This document shows positions 1 to 6,866 of a DNA stretch of 8,341 bases, one piece after another. Below the pieces are notes generated by a model that was not told the DNA's origin, did no database searches, and saw only the letters and a list, made by a program, of their open reading frames with translations. The DNA comes from an uncultured Collinsella sp. (lineage in GTDB: Bacteria > Actinomycetota > Coriobacteriia > Coriobacteriales > Coriobacteriaceae), in NCBI GenBank assembly GCA_902489225.1, contig CABTZA010000081.1, positions 1-8,341 of the forward strand. Reading direction: 5' to 3'. Within the stretch, counting starts at the first letter, position 1; every line of letters begins with the position of its first letter. The translations under genes and the position numbers were made by a program.

Positions 1-261
1 GATCGACACGCCGCCGTCGCGGCTGTCCAGATCCCACGCCTCGCCGGATCCCACGTAGGCATGCAGCAGGTAGGGACGATACTGCGTCAGAACACCCACC
101 GTGTCGATGCCCGAGTTGGAGCAGTTGGACAGCGAAAAGTCGATAATGCGGAACTTGCCACCAAAGCTAACCGCCGGCTTAGCGATCTTTTGGGTGAGTG
201 CCCCCAATCGGCTGCCCTGTCCTCCTGCGAGGAGCATCGCGATGCATTCTTTCTTACTCAT
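1..261 (-). CDS. glgC: Glucose-1-phosphate adenylyltransferase, N-terminal part (cut by left edge)
   Basis: The first 87 codons are visible; the rest lies beyond base 1. GlgC makes ADP-glucose from ATP and glucose-1-phosphate, the committed step of bacterial glycogen synthesis, in the cytoplasm. What I see is the nucleotidyltransferase N-terminus: the glycine-rich nucleotide-binding motif GGQGSRL at residues 13-19, the AKPAV segment with its lysine at 28, GGKFRIIDF at 34-42, LSNCSNSGIDTVGVLTQY directly after, and GSGEAWDLD near 71-79. This matches GlgC better than the regulatory-like GlgD. The ATG at 259-261 has a good ribosome site, AAGGAG on the minus strand (268-273), six bases upstream. 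It follows glgP by 108 bases on the same strand and is probably co-transcribed with it. Allosteric-site residues in the C-terminal half cannot be judged here. Confidence 0.95.
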   Translation of the reverse strand, partial: MSKKECIAMLLAGGQGSRLGALTQKIAKPAVSFGGKFRIIDFSLSNCSNSGIDTVGVLTQYRPYLLHAYVGSGEAWDLDSRDGGVSI

Positions 262-301
262 CGATTTCTCCTTCTGTCATCGATGTTCTTAAACCCATTA
301 G

Positions 302-332
302 CGACGGGCGCGGCGCTCGGTCGCGCCCGTCG
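302..332 (-). other. Perfect 11-bp intercistronic hairpin between glgP and glgC
   Basis: CGACGGGCGCG at 302-312 and its exact complement at 322-332 enclose a 9-base loop. The stem is almost all G/C. It lies 38 bases after the glgP stop and about 40 bases before the glgC start. No T-run follows on either strand, so it does not look like an ordinary intrinsic terminator. It could stabilise the 3' end of a processed glgB-glgP message or set a partial pause. A smaller 5-bp hairpin (ATGCC 337-341, GGCAT 347-351) sits beside it. The function is inferred only. Confidence 0.6.
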
Positions 333-369
333 AGTAATGCCGTGCTGGCATAAGGGAGCTTGCGCGCCT

Positions 370-2796
370 TTACGCGTGCCAGATCTCGTCGCGGTACTCG
401 CGAATGGTGCGGTCGCTCGAGAACCAGCCGGAGGAGGCGGTGTTGAGCAGCGCCTTGCGGTTCCAGGTCTCCTGGTCGCCGTAGCTGCCGGTGAGCTTCT
501 CCCATGCATCCACGTAGCTGCGGAAATCGGCCATGACCAGGTCGGGGTCGTTGTTGTTCATGAGCTCGTTGTAGATACTCTCGAAGTTGCCCGAAAGACC
601 CGCAAAGGTGTTGTCCTTGAGCTCGTCCATCACGCGGCCCAGACGCTCGCGATCGTTGTTGAGGGTATCCCACGCAAAGTAGCTGTTGGATGCCCAGAGC
701 TGTTCGACCTCGGGAGCGGTCAGGCCAAAGATGGCCTCGTTCTCGCGGCCGGCGAGGTCGGCGATCTCGATGTTGGCGCCGTCGAGGGTGCCCAGCGTAA
801 TGGCGCCGTTCATCATGAGCTTCATGTTGGACGTGCCCGAGGCCTCCTTGCCGGCTGTGGAGATCTGCTCCGAGATCTCGGCGGCGGGGTAGATGAGCTG
901 GGCGTTGCTCACGCGGAAGTTGGGGATAAAACAGACCTTCATGACCTCGTTGACGCGGGCATCGTTGTTGATGACCTCGGCGACGGAGTTAATGAGGCGG
1001 ATGGTCTCTTTGGCGAAGGTGTAGCTCGAGGCGGCCTTGCCGCTAAAGATGAAGGTCGTCGGCGTCACGTGGAAGTTGGGATCGGCGATGCGACGGTTGT
1101 AGATGTCCATCACCTTCATGATGTTCATGAGCTGGCGTTTGTAGGCATGGAAGCGCTTTACCTGAACATCGAAGACGGTGTTGGGGTCGATGACCAGACC
1201 GGTCTCGGCCTTAACGTAGGCGGCCAGGCGCTCCTTGTTGGCGCGCTTGGAGGCACCCACGGCCTTCAGGAACTCGGTGTCGTTCTGGAACTCCTTGAGC
1301 TTTTCCAGCTCAAAGGCGTCCTTCAGCCAGCCGTCGCCAATGGCCTCGGTGACGAGCTTGGCGTAGGTGGGGTTGGCCTCGGCAAAGAAGCGACGGTGCG
1401 AGATGCCGTTGGTCTTGTTGTTGAACTTCTCGGGCGTCAGGGCATAGAAGTCCTTGAGCACGATGTTCTTGATGATATCGGAGTGGATCTTGGCCACGCC
1501 GTTGACGCTATGGCTGCAGATCACCGACAGGTTGGCCATGCGAATTTCGCCGTCCCACAGAATGGCGGTCTGGCGCAGACGCTCCTGCCAGCCCTCCTGC
1601 GTGGTGTCGAACGACTCGTGCCAACGACGGCTGATCTCGTCGATGATCTGGTACACGCGGGGGAGGAGCTTGGAGAACGTGCCAATGGGCCACTTCTCCA
1701 GAGCCTCGGGCAGGATGGTGTGGTTGGTGTAGCTCACGACCTGCGTTACGATGTTCCAGGCGTCGTCCCACTCGAGCTTCTTCTCGTCGATCAGGATGCG
1801 CATGAGCTCGGGGCCGCACATGGCCGGGTGGGTGTCGTTGGTGTGGATGGCCACAAACTGCGGCAGCAGCTCCCAGTTCTCGCCGTGCTCCTTCTCAAAG
1901 GTGTCGAGCAGGCTGTAGATGCCGGCCGAAACAAACAGGTATTCCTGCTTCAGGCGCAGCAGGCGGCCGTGCTCGCCGGCGTCGTTGGGATAGAGGATGG
2001 CGCTGATGGCCTCGGCCTCGGCGCGCTCGGCGTCGGCCAGGGCGTAGTCGCCGCGGTTGAAGGCCTCAAGGTCAAAGTGCTCCTCGACCGGCTCGGCGGC
2101 CCAGACGCGCAGCTTGTTGACGGTCTCGCCAGCATAGCCCACAACGGGGATGTCATAAGGGACGGCCAGGATGTCCTGCGTGTCCACCGTGCGGTAGAAC
2201 GTGCGGCCATCCTCCTCAAAGCCCTCAACGTGGCCTCCAAACTTAATGGTCACGGCCTTGTCCTGACGACGGACCTCCCAGGGATAGCCGTGGGTGAGCC
2301 ACTCGTCGGTAGCCTCGACTTGGCTGCCGTTAACGATTTCCTGCTTAAACAGGCCGTAGCGGTAGCGCATGCCGTTGCCATAGCCGGCAATGCCCTCGGC
2401 TGCCATGGAATCCAGGAAGCATGCGGCCAGACGGCCCAGGCCACCGTTGCCCAGCGCCGGATCGGGCTCCTGGTTCTCGATGACGGAAAGGTCAAAGCCC
2501 ATGTCGTCGAGCGCCTCGGCGACCATGTCGCGCACGCCAAAGTTGAGCAGGTAGTTGTCGAGCAGGCGGCCGATCAAAAACTCGATCGAGAAGTAGTACA
2601 CGCGCTTCTTGCCCTCGGCGGTGGCGCGGGCGTCGCTCTTGGTGGCAACGGTGCGCGCCTTCTCGGCCACGAGCTTGGCCAGGGCGTTAAAGCGGTCGAG
2701 GTCGCTGGCGGCCTCGACGCTCTTGCCGCTGATGCTCATGACGGCATCGCGATAGAGCTCGGTAAACTCCTGCTTGTTGTCGAAGATCTTATTCAT
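370..2796 (-). CDS. glgP: Glycogen (alpha-glucan) phosphorylase
   Basis: 808 codons, a full-length GT35 phosphorylase (the family is usually about 750-850 residues). It releases glucose-1-phosphate from the non-reducing ends of glycogen or maltodextrin with phosphate, using pyridoxal phosphate. Visible landmarks are YYFSIEFLIGRLLDNYLLN at 67-85, the glycine loop LGNGGLGRLAACFLDSMA at 115-132, NDTHPAM at 320-326, NKTNGISHRRF at 459-469, DVQVKRFHAYKRQ at 543-555, and the cofactor site EASGTSNMK with the PLP-binding lysine at 659, followed by NGAITLGTLDGANIEI. The N-terminus is short and lacks the extended phosphoregulatory region of animal enzymes. The ATG at 2794-2796 has AAAGGA (2801-2806 on the plus strand as TCCTTT) about four bases upstream. 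It lies 94 bases downstream of glgB and 108 upstream of glgC. No catalytic residue appears to be missing. Confidence 0.97.
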   Translation of the reverse strand: MNKIFDNKQEFTELYRDAVMSISGKSVEAASDLDRFNALAKLVAEKARTVATKSDARATAEGKKRVYYFSIEFLIGRLLDNYLLNFGVRDMVAEALDDMGFDLSVIENQEPDPALGNGGLGRLAACFLDSMAAEGIAGYGNGMRYRYGLFKQEIVNGSQVEATDEWLTHGYPWEVRRQDKAVTIKFGGHVEGFEEDGRTFYRTVDTQDILAVPYDIPVVGYAGETVNKLRVWAAEPVEEHFDLEAFNRGDYALADAERAEAEAISAILYPNDAGEHGRLLRLKQEYLFVSAGIYSLLDTFEKEHGENWELLPQFVAIHTNDTHPAMCGPELMRILIDEKKLEWDDAWNIVTQVVSYTNHTILPEALEKWPIGTFSKLLPRVYQIIDEISRRWHESFDTTQEGWQERLRQTAILWDGEIRMANLSVICSHSVNGVAKIHSDIIKNIVLKDFYALTPEKFNNKTNGISHRRFFAEANPTYAKLVTEAIGDGWLKDAFELEKLKEFQNDTEFLKAVGASKRANKERLAAYVKAETGLVIDPNTVFDVQVKRFHAYKRQLMNIMKVMDIYNRRIADPNFHVTPTTFIFSGKAASSYTFAKETIRLINSVAEVINNDARVNEVMKVCFIPNFRVSNAQLIYPAAEISEQISTAGKEASGTSNMKLMMNGAITLGTLDGANIEIADLAGRENEAIFGLTAPEVEQLWASNSYFAWDTLNNDRERLGRVMDELKDNTFAGLSGNFESIYNELMNNNDPDLVMADFRSYVDAWEKLTGSYGDQETWNRKALLNTASSGWFSSDRTIREYRDEIWHA

Positions 2797-2844
2797 ACGT
2801 TCCTTTCCCCCGGGGATGTTTCTCCCGGAACGGTTATGACTTGT

Positions 2845-2882
2845 ATCCTACGCCTCGGCGAGGCGGGTAATTACAGCTGTAA
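2845..2882 (-). promoter_or_regulatory. glgP: Possible glgP control region: palindrome, small hairpin and -10-like hexamer
   Basis: In the 94-base gap between glgB and glgP I see three elements. There is a perfect 12-base palindrome TTACAGCTGTAA (2871-2882). There is a 6-bp hairpin CGCCTC-GGC-GAGGCG (2851-2865). On the minus strand, TAGGAT (2845-2850) resembles a -10 hexamer. No good -35 hexamer stands at the expected distance, so a promoter is only possible. The palindrome could be an operator. The hairpin has no T-run and is unlikely to end glgB transcription fully. Confidence 0.35.
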
Positions 2883-2890
2883 CGGCTTTG

Positions 2891-5170
2891 TTACGCATCC
2901 TTGTCAGACGACATAACAGAAGCAGACTTGGCCTTGGTAGCGGCCTTTTTGGCAGCCGGCTTCTTGGTCGCGGTAGCCTTAGCAGTGGGCTTTGCGGCAG
3001 CCTTAGCCTTGGCCTTGGTGGTCGTAGCCTTCGCCTTGGCCGGAGCCTTCTTGGCAGCCGCAGGCTTGGGCTTCACCGAGGACGTGCGCTTCTTGGGCGC
3101 AGCCTTGGGCTCCTCGACCACGGGCGGCTTGTAGCTGCTGGGACCGCGGCGCTTAAGCACCACGCCAGCCAGGCCGGGCACTTTCATCTCGATAGAGTCC
3201 ATCTGCCCGTTCCAGGGATAGGGCTCGCTCGAGCAGGTGTAGGGCTCCTCGCCGGCATAGCCGCTGCCGCCAAACTCGGGACGGTCGGAGTCGAAGATGA
3301 CCTCCCAGTCACCCTCGCGCGGCACGCCCACACGGAAGCTCTCGTAGCTCGCCGGGTCAAAGTTGATCAGGATCACCAGGTCGTTGTCGATGTCCTCGCC
3401 CTGGCGCACAAAGCTCACAATGGACTGCTTGGAGTTGTCCGCGTCGATCCAGGTAAAGCCGTCGTCGGTGTATCCGCGCTCGTACAGGGCGGGCTCGGCG
3501 GTGTACAGGTGGTTGAGCGCCTTGATAAACGCCTGATGATGCGCATGGGTCTCGTACTGCTCGGTCAGGAACCACTGGATGGACTCGTAGTAGCGCCATT
3601 CGATAAACTGGCCGATCTCGTTTCCCATAAAGTTGAGCTTGGCACCGGGGTGCGTCATCTGGTAAAAGGCCAGCGTGCGCAGGCCGGCAAACTGGCGCCA
3701 CCAGTCGCCCGGCATGCGGCCGATCAGCGAGCACTTGCCGTGTACGACCTCGTCGTGGCTCAGCGGGCAAATAAAGTTCTCGGTAAAGGCGTACATGATG
3801 GAGAACGTGAGCAGGCCGTGGTTGCCGGGGCGCCACGGAAAATCGGTCTGCATGTAGTGCAGGGTGTCATTCATCCAGCCCATGTCCCACTTGTAGTGGA
3901 AGCCCAGGCCGCCGTCCTGCGGCGGATAGGTCACGAGCGGCCATGCGGTGGACTCCTCGGCCATCATCATCACGTCGGGGAAGTGAGCCTCCACGGCGCA
4001 GTTGACCTGGCGAATGAATGCGCTGGCGTCCAGGTCCTCCTCGGTACCGTACTTGTTGAACTTCTTTTGGCCGGGATCGTCGATGCCAAAGTTAAGGTAC
4101 AGCATGCTGGACACGCCGTCCATGCGAATGCCGTCCACGTGGAAGTTCTCGAGCCAGTACAGCACGTTGGACACCAGGAAGGAGCGGACCTCGCCACGGG
4201 CAAAGTCAAACTTATGCGTGCCCCAGTTGGGGTGAATCTCGTGCTCAAACAGCATATGGCCGTTAAAGGTGGCAAGGCCGTGGGAGTCGGCGCAAAAACC
4301 GCCGGGAACCCAGTCCATAATCACGCCGATGCCCGCCTCGTGGCACGCATCGATAAAGTGCATGAGCTGCTGCGGGTTGCCGTAGCGCGACGTGGCGGCG
4401 TAATAGCCGGTCGTCTGGTAGCCCCAGGAGCCATCGAAGGGATGCTCCATAAGCGGCATGACCTCAATGTGCGTATAGCCCATGTCGCGCACGTAATCCA
4501 CGAGCTCTACCGACAGGTCGTCGTAGGTGTAGAACTCGCCGCGCTGCGCGGGGAAGGGGTCCATGGGGCCGGGGTAGTTTCCGTACTCGTCCGGATCGCC
4601 CTGCGGCTCGTCGCCGTGGCGCTTCCAAGAACCAATATGCACCTCATAGATGTTAAGGGGCTGCGACATGTGGTTGTGGCCGGCACGGCGCTTGAGCCAT
4701 GCGGCATCGTTCCACTTGTAGTCGTCAATGGTCCACAGCACGCTGGCCGTACCCGGAGGGCACTCTGCCTTAAAGGCGTACGGATCGGCCTTGTAGAGCT
4801 TTTCGCCCTCGTCGGTCTCGATAAGGTACTTATAGAGCTGACCCTGCTCGGCGCCAGGAATAAAGCCTTCCCAAATAGCGCTCGTATGCATGGGCACCAG
4901 CTGGTTGGCTTGCTCATCCCAGTCGTTAAATTCGCCAATGACGTGGACGCTTTTTACATCGGGCGCCCAAACGCAAAAGCGCCAGCCACGCGTACGGTTT
5001 TGTGTGTCTGGGTGAGCGCCCATCTTTTCCCAGCTGCGCTCCCAGGTGCCGATGCCAAATAGGTAGACATCGTCCTTGGTGAGCTCCGGTGCGTGCGGGG
5101 CGGCTTTGCGGGTAGCAGGCTTTTTGGTTGCTGGCTTTAGCTTTGTATCGCTCACGTTTGATCCCATCAT
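2891..5170 (-). CDS. glgB: 1,4-alpha-glucan branching enzyme with basic tails
   Basis: 759 residues from the ATG at 5168-5170. The enzyme cuts alpha-1,4 chains and re-attaches them as alpha-1,6 branches. Order: basic N-terminal stretch (about 6-30), CBM48 module (about 60-135, RGWRFCVWAPDVKSVHVIGEFNDW), GH13 barrel (about 170-555), C-terminal beta domain to about 685, then a Lys/Ala-rich tail. Six of the seven residues invariant in GH13 branching enzymes are present: D286, R349, nucleophile D351 in DGIRMDG, acid/base E405 in MMMAEEST, and H472-D473 in PLSHDEVVHG. The seventh, the histidine of DWVPGHF, is glycine (G291, DWVPGGF). The start is uncertain. A GTG at 5153-5155 (MSDTKLKP, weak GGGA six bases upstream) is about as likely, and a TTG at 5213-5215 is less likely; none has a strong ribosome site. 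It is the first gene of the visible glg block. Confidence 0.95.
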   Translation of the reverse strand: MMGSNVSDTKLKPATKKPATRKAAPHAPELTKDDVYLFGIGTWERSWEKMGAHPDTQNRTRGWRFCVWAPDVKSVHVIGEFNDWDEQANQLVPMHTSAIWEGFIPGAEQGQLYKYLIETDEGEKLYKADPYAFKAECPPGTASVLWTIDDYKWNDAAWLKRRAGHNHMSQPLNIYEVHIGSWKRHGDEPQGDPDEYGNYPGPMDPFPAQRGEFYTYDDLSVELVDYVRDMGYTHIEVMPLMEHPFDGSWGYQTTGYYAATSRYGNPQQLMHFIDACHEAGIGVIMDWVPGGFCADSHGLATFNGHMLFEHEIHPNWGTHKFDFARGEVRSFLVSNVLYWLENFHVDGIRMDGVSSMLYLNFGIDDPGQKKFNKYGTEEDLDASAFIRQVNCAVEAHFPDVMMMAEESTAWPLVTYPPQDGGLGFHYKWDMGWMNDTLHYMQTDFPWRPGNHGLLTFSIMYAFTENFICPLSHDEVVHGKCSLIGRMPGDWWRQFAGLRTLAFYQMTHPGAKLNFMGNEIGQFIEWRYYESIQWFLTEQYETHAHHQAFIKALNHLYTAEPALYERGYTDDGFTWIDADNSKQSIVSFVRQGEDIDNDLVILINFDPASYESFRVGVPREGDWEVIFDSDRPEFGGSGYAGEEPYTCSSEPYPWNGQMDSIEMKVPGLAGVVLKRRGPSSYKPPVVEEPKAAPKKRTSSVKPKPAAAKKAPAKAKATTTKAKAKAAAKPTAKATATKKPAAKKAATKAKSASVMSSDKDA
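2894..3115 (-). repeat. glgB: Lysine/alanine-rich low-complexity tail of GlgB
   Basis: This segment codes for the last 74 residues of GlgB, built from irregular repeats of short units such as AKKAPAKAKA, TKAKAKAAAKP and KKPAAKKAATKAK. The composition is mostly Lys and Ala with Pro and Thr, like histone H1 tails or bacterial AlgP-type and HU-tail proteins. It ends with a slightly acidic SSDKDA. It begins right after the canonical branching-enzyme end (VVLKRRGP) and is in the same frame, with no frameshift or stop between them. It is likely disordered and strongly basic. Confidence 0.85.
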
Positions 5171-5221
5171 GACGCGGCAGCGTGTTGCCTTGGTGACTAG
5201 ATGCGAAAGGTCCAAGGCTGC

Positions 5222-5281
5222 ACGAATCGAAGGGACGGCGATAGATCTATGATTCGTTCCACCTCGCGTGCTCGGTGGAAC
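5222..5281 (-). other. Nested inverted repeats in the probable glgB leader
   Basis: Three symmetries are packed here. ACGAATC (5222-5228) pairs with GATTCGT (5251-5257). The 10-base palindrome ATAGATCTAT (5241-5250) lies inside that pair. A perfect 8-bp hairpin joins GTTCCACC (5256-5263) to GGTGGAAC (5274-5281). The first and third share bases 5256-5257, so both cannot form fully at once. If glgB is transcribed from the promoter near 5368, all of this is in its 5' untranslated RNA, 50-110 bases before the start codon. No known riboswitch class is recognised. Confidence 0.5.
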
Positions 5282-5367
5282 TTTCGGCTGAAACTACGAT
5301 AACACCTGTACGTTAGTTTTATGGACGAAAGTGGATTTGCGGGGGCGTTTAATCGGTAAGCGCCATG

Positions 5368-5397
5368 TTTATACCACTGGCAGAATTGCCGTGGTAA
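5368..5397 (-). promoter_or_regulatory. glgB: Candidate glgB promoter
   Basis: Read on the minus strand, TTACCA (5392-5397) is a fair -35, followed by an 18-base spacer and TATAAA (5368-5373) as a good -10. Transcription would start near 5361, giving a leader of about 190-205 nt before glgB. An 8-bp hairpin with one G-T pair (GGCGTTTA 5344-5351, TAAGCGCC 5357-5364) would lie at the very 5' end of the RNA. The -35 lies inside the TACCA/TGGTA operator array, so a bound regulator would compete with RNA polymerase. Confidence 0.45.
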
Positions 5398-5479
5398 AAC
5401 TCTTGACAGTTTTACCAATTAGGGTTTCAAAACTGTTAGGTTGACGTTTGGTAAAACGTTTTTAGCAGGTTGTTTACCA
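5372..5479. promoter_or_regulatory. Alternating TACCA/TGGTA operator array between glgB and the HAD gene
   Basis: Five half-sites alternate in orientation: TACCA 5372-5376, TGGTA 5392-5396, TACCA 5413-5417, TGGTA 5449-5453 and TACCA 5475-5479. The middle pair is extended to a perfect 10-bp inverted repeat, TGGTAAAACT (5392-5401) and AGTTTTACCA (5408-5417), with a 6-base centre. That centre includes most of a consensus TTGACA (5403-5408) for rightward transcription. Neighbouring starts are 20, 21, 36 and 26 bases apart. The layout suits a dimeric regulator such as a LacI-type sugar repressor acting on both divergent units. The identity of the regulator is not shown by the sequence. Confidence 0.6.
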
Positions 5480-5501
5480 TTTGACATCGAAAGGCTCGTT
5501 T

Positions 5502-6191
5502 ATGTCCCAGACCGCCGCCCCCAACGTTGCGTTTATTTTCGATTGCGACGGCACACTGGTTAATAGCACCCCCGTTTGGGCCCATGCTCAGCCCGAGTTA
5601 TTGCACCGCCACGGAGTTGACGTGACGGTCGACGATTTTGCCCAGTTTGAGCATTTGTCGCTCGAGGACGAGTGTCAGGCCTACCACGACACCTGGGACA
5701 TTGGCGCGAATGGCGAAGAGCTGTATCGCGAGCTGAGCGACATTCTGATTGATGGGTACTCCAAGGTGCCGCCGCGCGAGGGCCTGCTTGCATTTTTGAA
5801 GCAGGCGCAGGAGGCGGGCATTTCCATGTGCGTTGCCACGTCCACGCCTGCCGAGCTGGTGCAGTCCGCGCTCGCTGGTGCCGGGCTCGATGCTTATATG
5901 GAGTTTGTTACCACGACGGGCGAGGCGGGACGTTCCAAGCAGTTCCCCGATGTGTATGAGTTGGCGCTGCGCCGTCTGGAGGAGCGCCATGGGCACAGGT
6001 TTGAGCGCACGTGGGTGTTTGAGGACGCTGTCTTTGGCCTAAAGAGCTCTGGGGTCGCTGGCTTTAAGCGTGTAGGTATCTATGATCCGCACGGCCGCAT
6101 GAAGCGCGACGACGTACGCGCCAACTGCGATATCTTTATCGACAGCTACGAGGAGCTGGATCTGGCCCGCGTACTTTCGTTTGAGGGATAG
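5502..6191 (+). CDS. HAD-superfamily hydrolase, beta-phosphoglucomutase-like
   Basis: 229 residues, a typical size for a cytoplasmic HAD phosphatase with a helical cap. Motif I is FDCDGTLVNS with nucleophile D14 and acid/base D16. Motif II is VATS with Thr113 or Ser114. The motif III lysine is probably K146 in SKQFPD. Motif IV is VFEDAVFGLKSS with E174-D175. The cap (about 25-95) sits between motifs I and II, as in the PGMB and phosphoglycolate phosphatase subfamily. The ATG at 5502 has GAAAGG seven bases upstream and is preferred over an in-frame TTG at 5481 that lies inside the control region. The gene is divergent from glgB and shares its operator array, so a sugar-phosphate substrate would fit the setting. 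It is also 9 bases ahead of a thiamine pyrophosphokinase, which would fit a phosphatase acting on a thiamine-pathway phosphate. The substrate cannot be assigned from sequence. Confidence 0.9.
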   Translation: MSQTAAPNVAFIFDCDGTLVNSTPVWAHAQPELLHRHGVDVTVDDFAQFEHLSLEDECQAYHDTWDIGANGEELYRELSDILIDGYSKVPPREGLLAFLKQAQEAGISMCVATSTPAELVQSALAGAGLDAYMEFVTTTGEAGRSKQFPDVYELALRRLEERHGHRFERTWVFEDAVFGLKSSGVAGFKRVGIYDPHGRMKRDDVRANCDIFIDSYEELDLARVLSFEG

Positions 6192-6200
6192 GCGAGGGCT

Positions 6201-6842
6201 GTGGCTTGCAAGGTATTAGTGGTCTGCGGCTCGCCCGTGGTTGCGAGCGCGAATCTGTTGCGTAGGCTAGCGGGGGAGTGCGACCACGTTGTCGCCGTGG
6301 ATCGTGGGCTCGACGCGCTGCTGGGCGCCGGCCTGGGCTGCGACGTGTATGTGGGGGATGCCGACACGGTAAGCGAAGCCGGCCGCGCTCTTGTTGATGC
6401 CGCTAGCGACTTTGAAGTTGAGCGCCATGACCCGTACAAGGACTATACCGATCTGGCGCTGGCGCTCGATTCCGTCCGCCGTCGCTGGCCGGGTTCCGAA
6501 GTGGTTGCAACCTGCGCCACCGGTGGCCGTCCTGATATGGCACTTTCCGTTCTGGGGTTGCTTGCAGGCTACGATGACGCTCCAGTCTGGATTGCCGAAG
6601 ATGAGATCACGGCCCGCATCCTGCACGGAGGCGAATCGTGGACCATTGAGGGCGCCGAGAACAAGACGTTCTCTATCATCGCTATAGCCCCTGGGACGGT
6701 GGTAAGCGAACACGGCCTAGAATGGGAGTTAGATCACGCCTCGCTGGGCTTGTTAGCCGACACGGGCATCAGCAACGTTGTAAGGTCAACAGCCACGATC
6801 CAAGTCCACACCGGCACCGCCATCGCTTATCTCTACAAGTAA
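6201..6842 (+). CDS. Thiamine pyrophosphokinase (thiamine diphosphokinase), divergent
   Basis: 213 residues. The family transfers pyrophosphate from ATP to thiamine to give thiamine diphosphate. Family signatures are recognisable but altered: VAVDRGLDALL (usually ADGGA), GDADTVS at 52-58 (usually GDFDS), KDYTD at 80-84, GGRPDM at 108-113 (usually GGRxDH), and the C-terminal thiamine-binding part with GLEWELDHAS and GISNVV near 172-194. The acidic and basic residues expected to hold metal and pyrophosphate (D53, D55, D81, T83, D84, R110, D112) are kept, so it is probably active. The GTG at 6201 has GAGGG only two bases upstream. A second GTG at 6219, with AAGG five bases ahead, is possible but would cut into the first beta strand. 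It is almost surely co-transcribed with the HAD gene. I see no TPP riboswitch before the pair. Confidence 0.85.
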   Translation: MACKVLVVCGSPVVASANLLRRLAGECDHVVAVDRGLDALLGAGLGCDVYVGDADTVSEAGRALVDAASDFEVERHDPYKDYTDLALALDSVRRRWPGSEVVATCATGGRPDMALSVLGLLAGYDDAPVWIAEDEITARILHGGESWTIEGAENKTFSIIAIAPGTVVSEHGLEWELDHASLGLLADTGISNVVRSTATIQVHTGTAIAYLYK

Positions 6843-6866
6843 GGTCCAACGCATCAGGCTTTTATC

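Noticed and set aside
302..332. Calling the glgP-glgC hairpin an intrinsic terminator
   Set aside because: Neither strand has a T-run after the stem, and glgC has its own ribosome site in apparent operon spacing.
61..2916. Very long open frame on the plus strand opposite glgP
   Set aside because: It is an antisense shadow. The composition is low-complexity Val/Leu/Gly/Ala/His with no recognisable domain, while the minus strand encodes a clear full-length phosphorylase. Codon bias keeps the complementary frame free of stops.
2888..5062. Long open frame on the plus strand opposite glgB
   Set aside because: Same cause as for glgP: it mirrors a well-conserved minus-strand enzyme and has no family resemblance of its own.
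5197..5418. 73-codon minus-strand frame in the glgB upstream region
   Set aside because: It lies across the probable promoter and operator array, has no ribosome site and resembles nothing.
5280..5500. TPP riboswitch ahead of the HAD and pyrophosphokinase genes
   Set aside because: The conserved CTGAGA core and the other conserved thi-box segments were not found.
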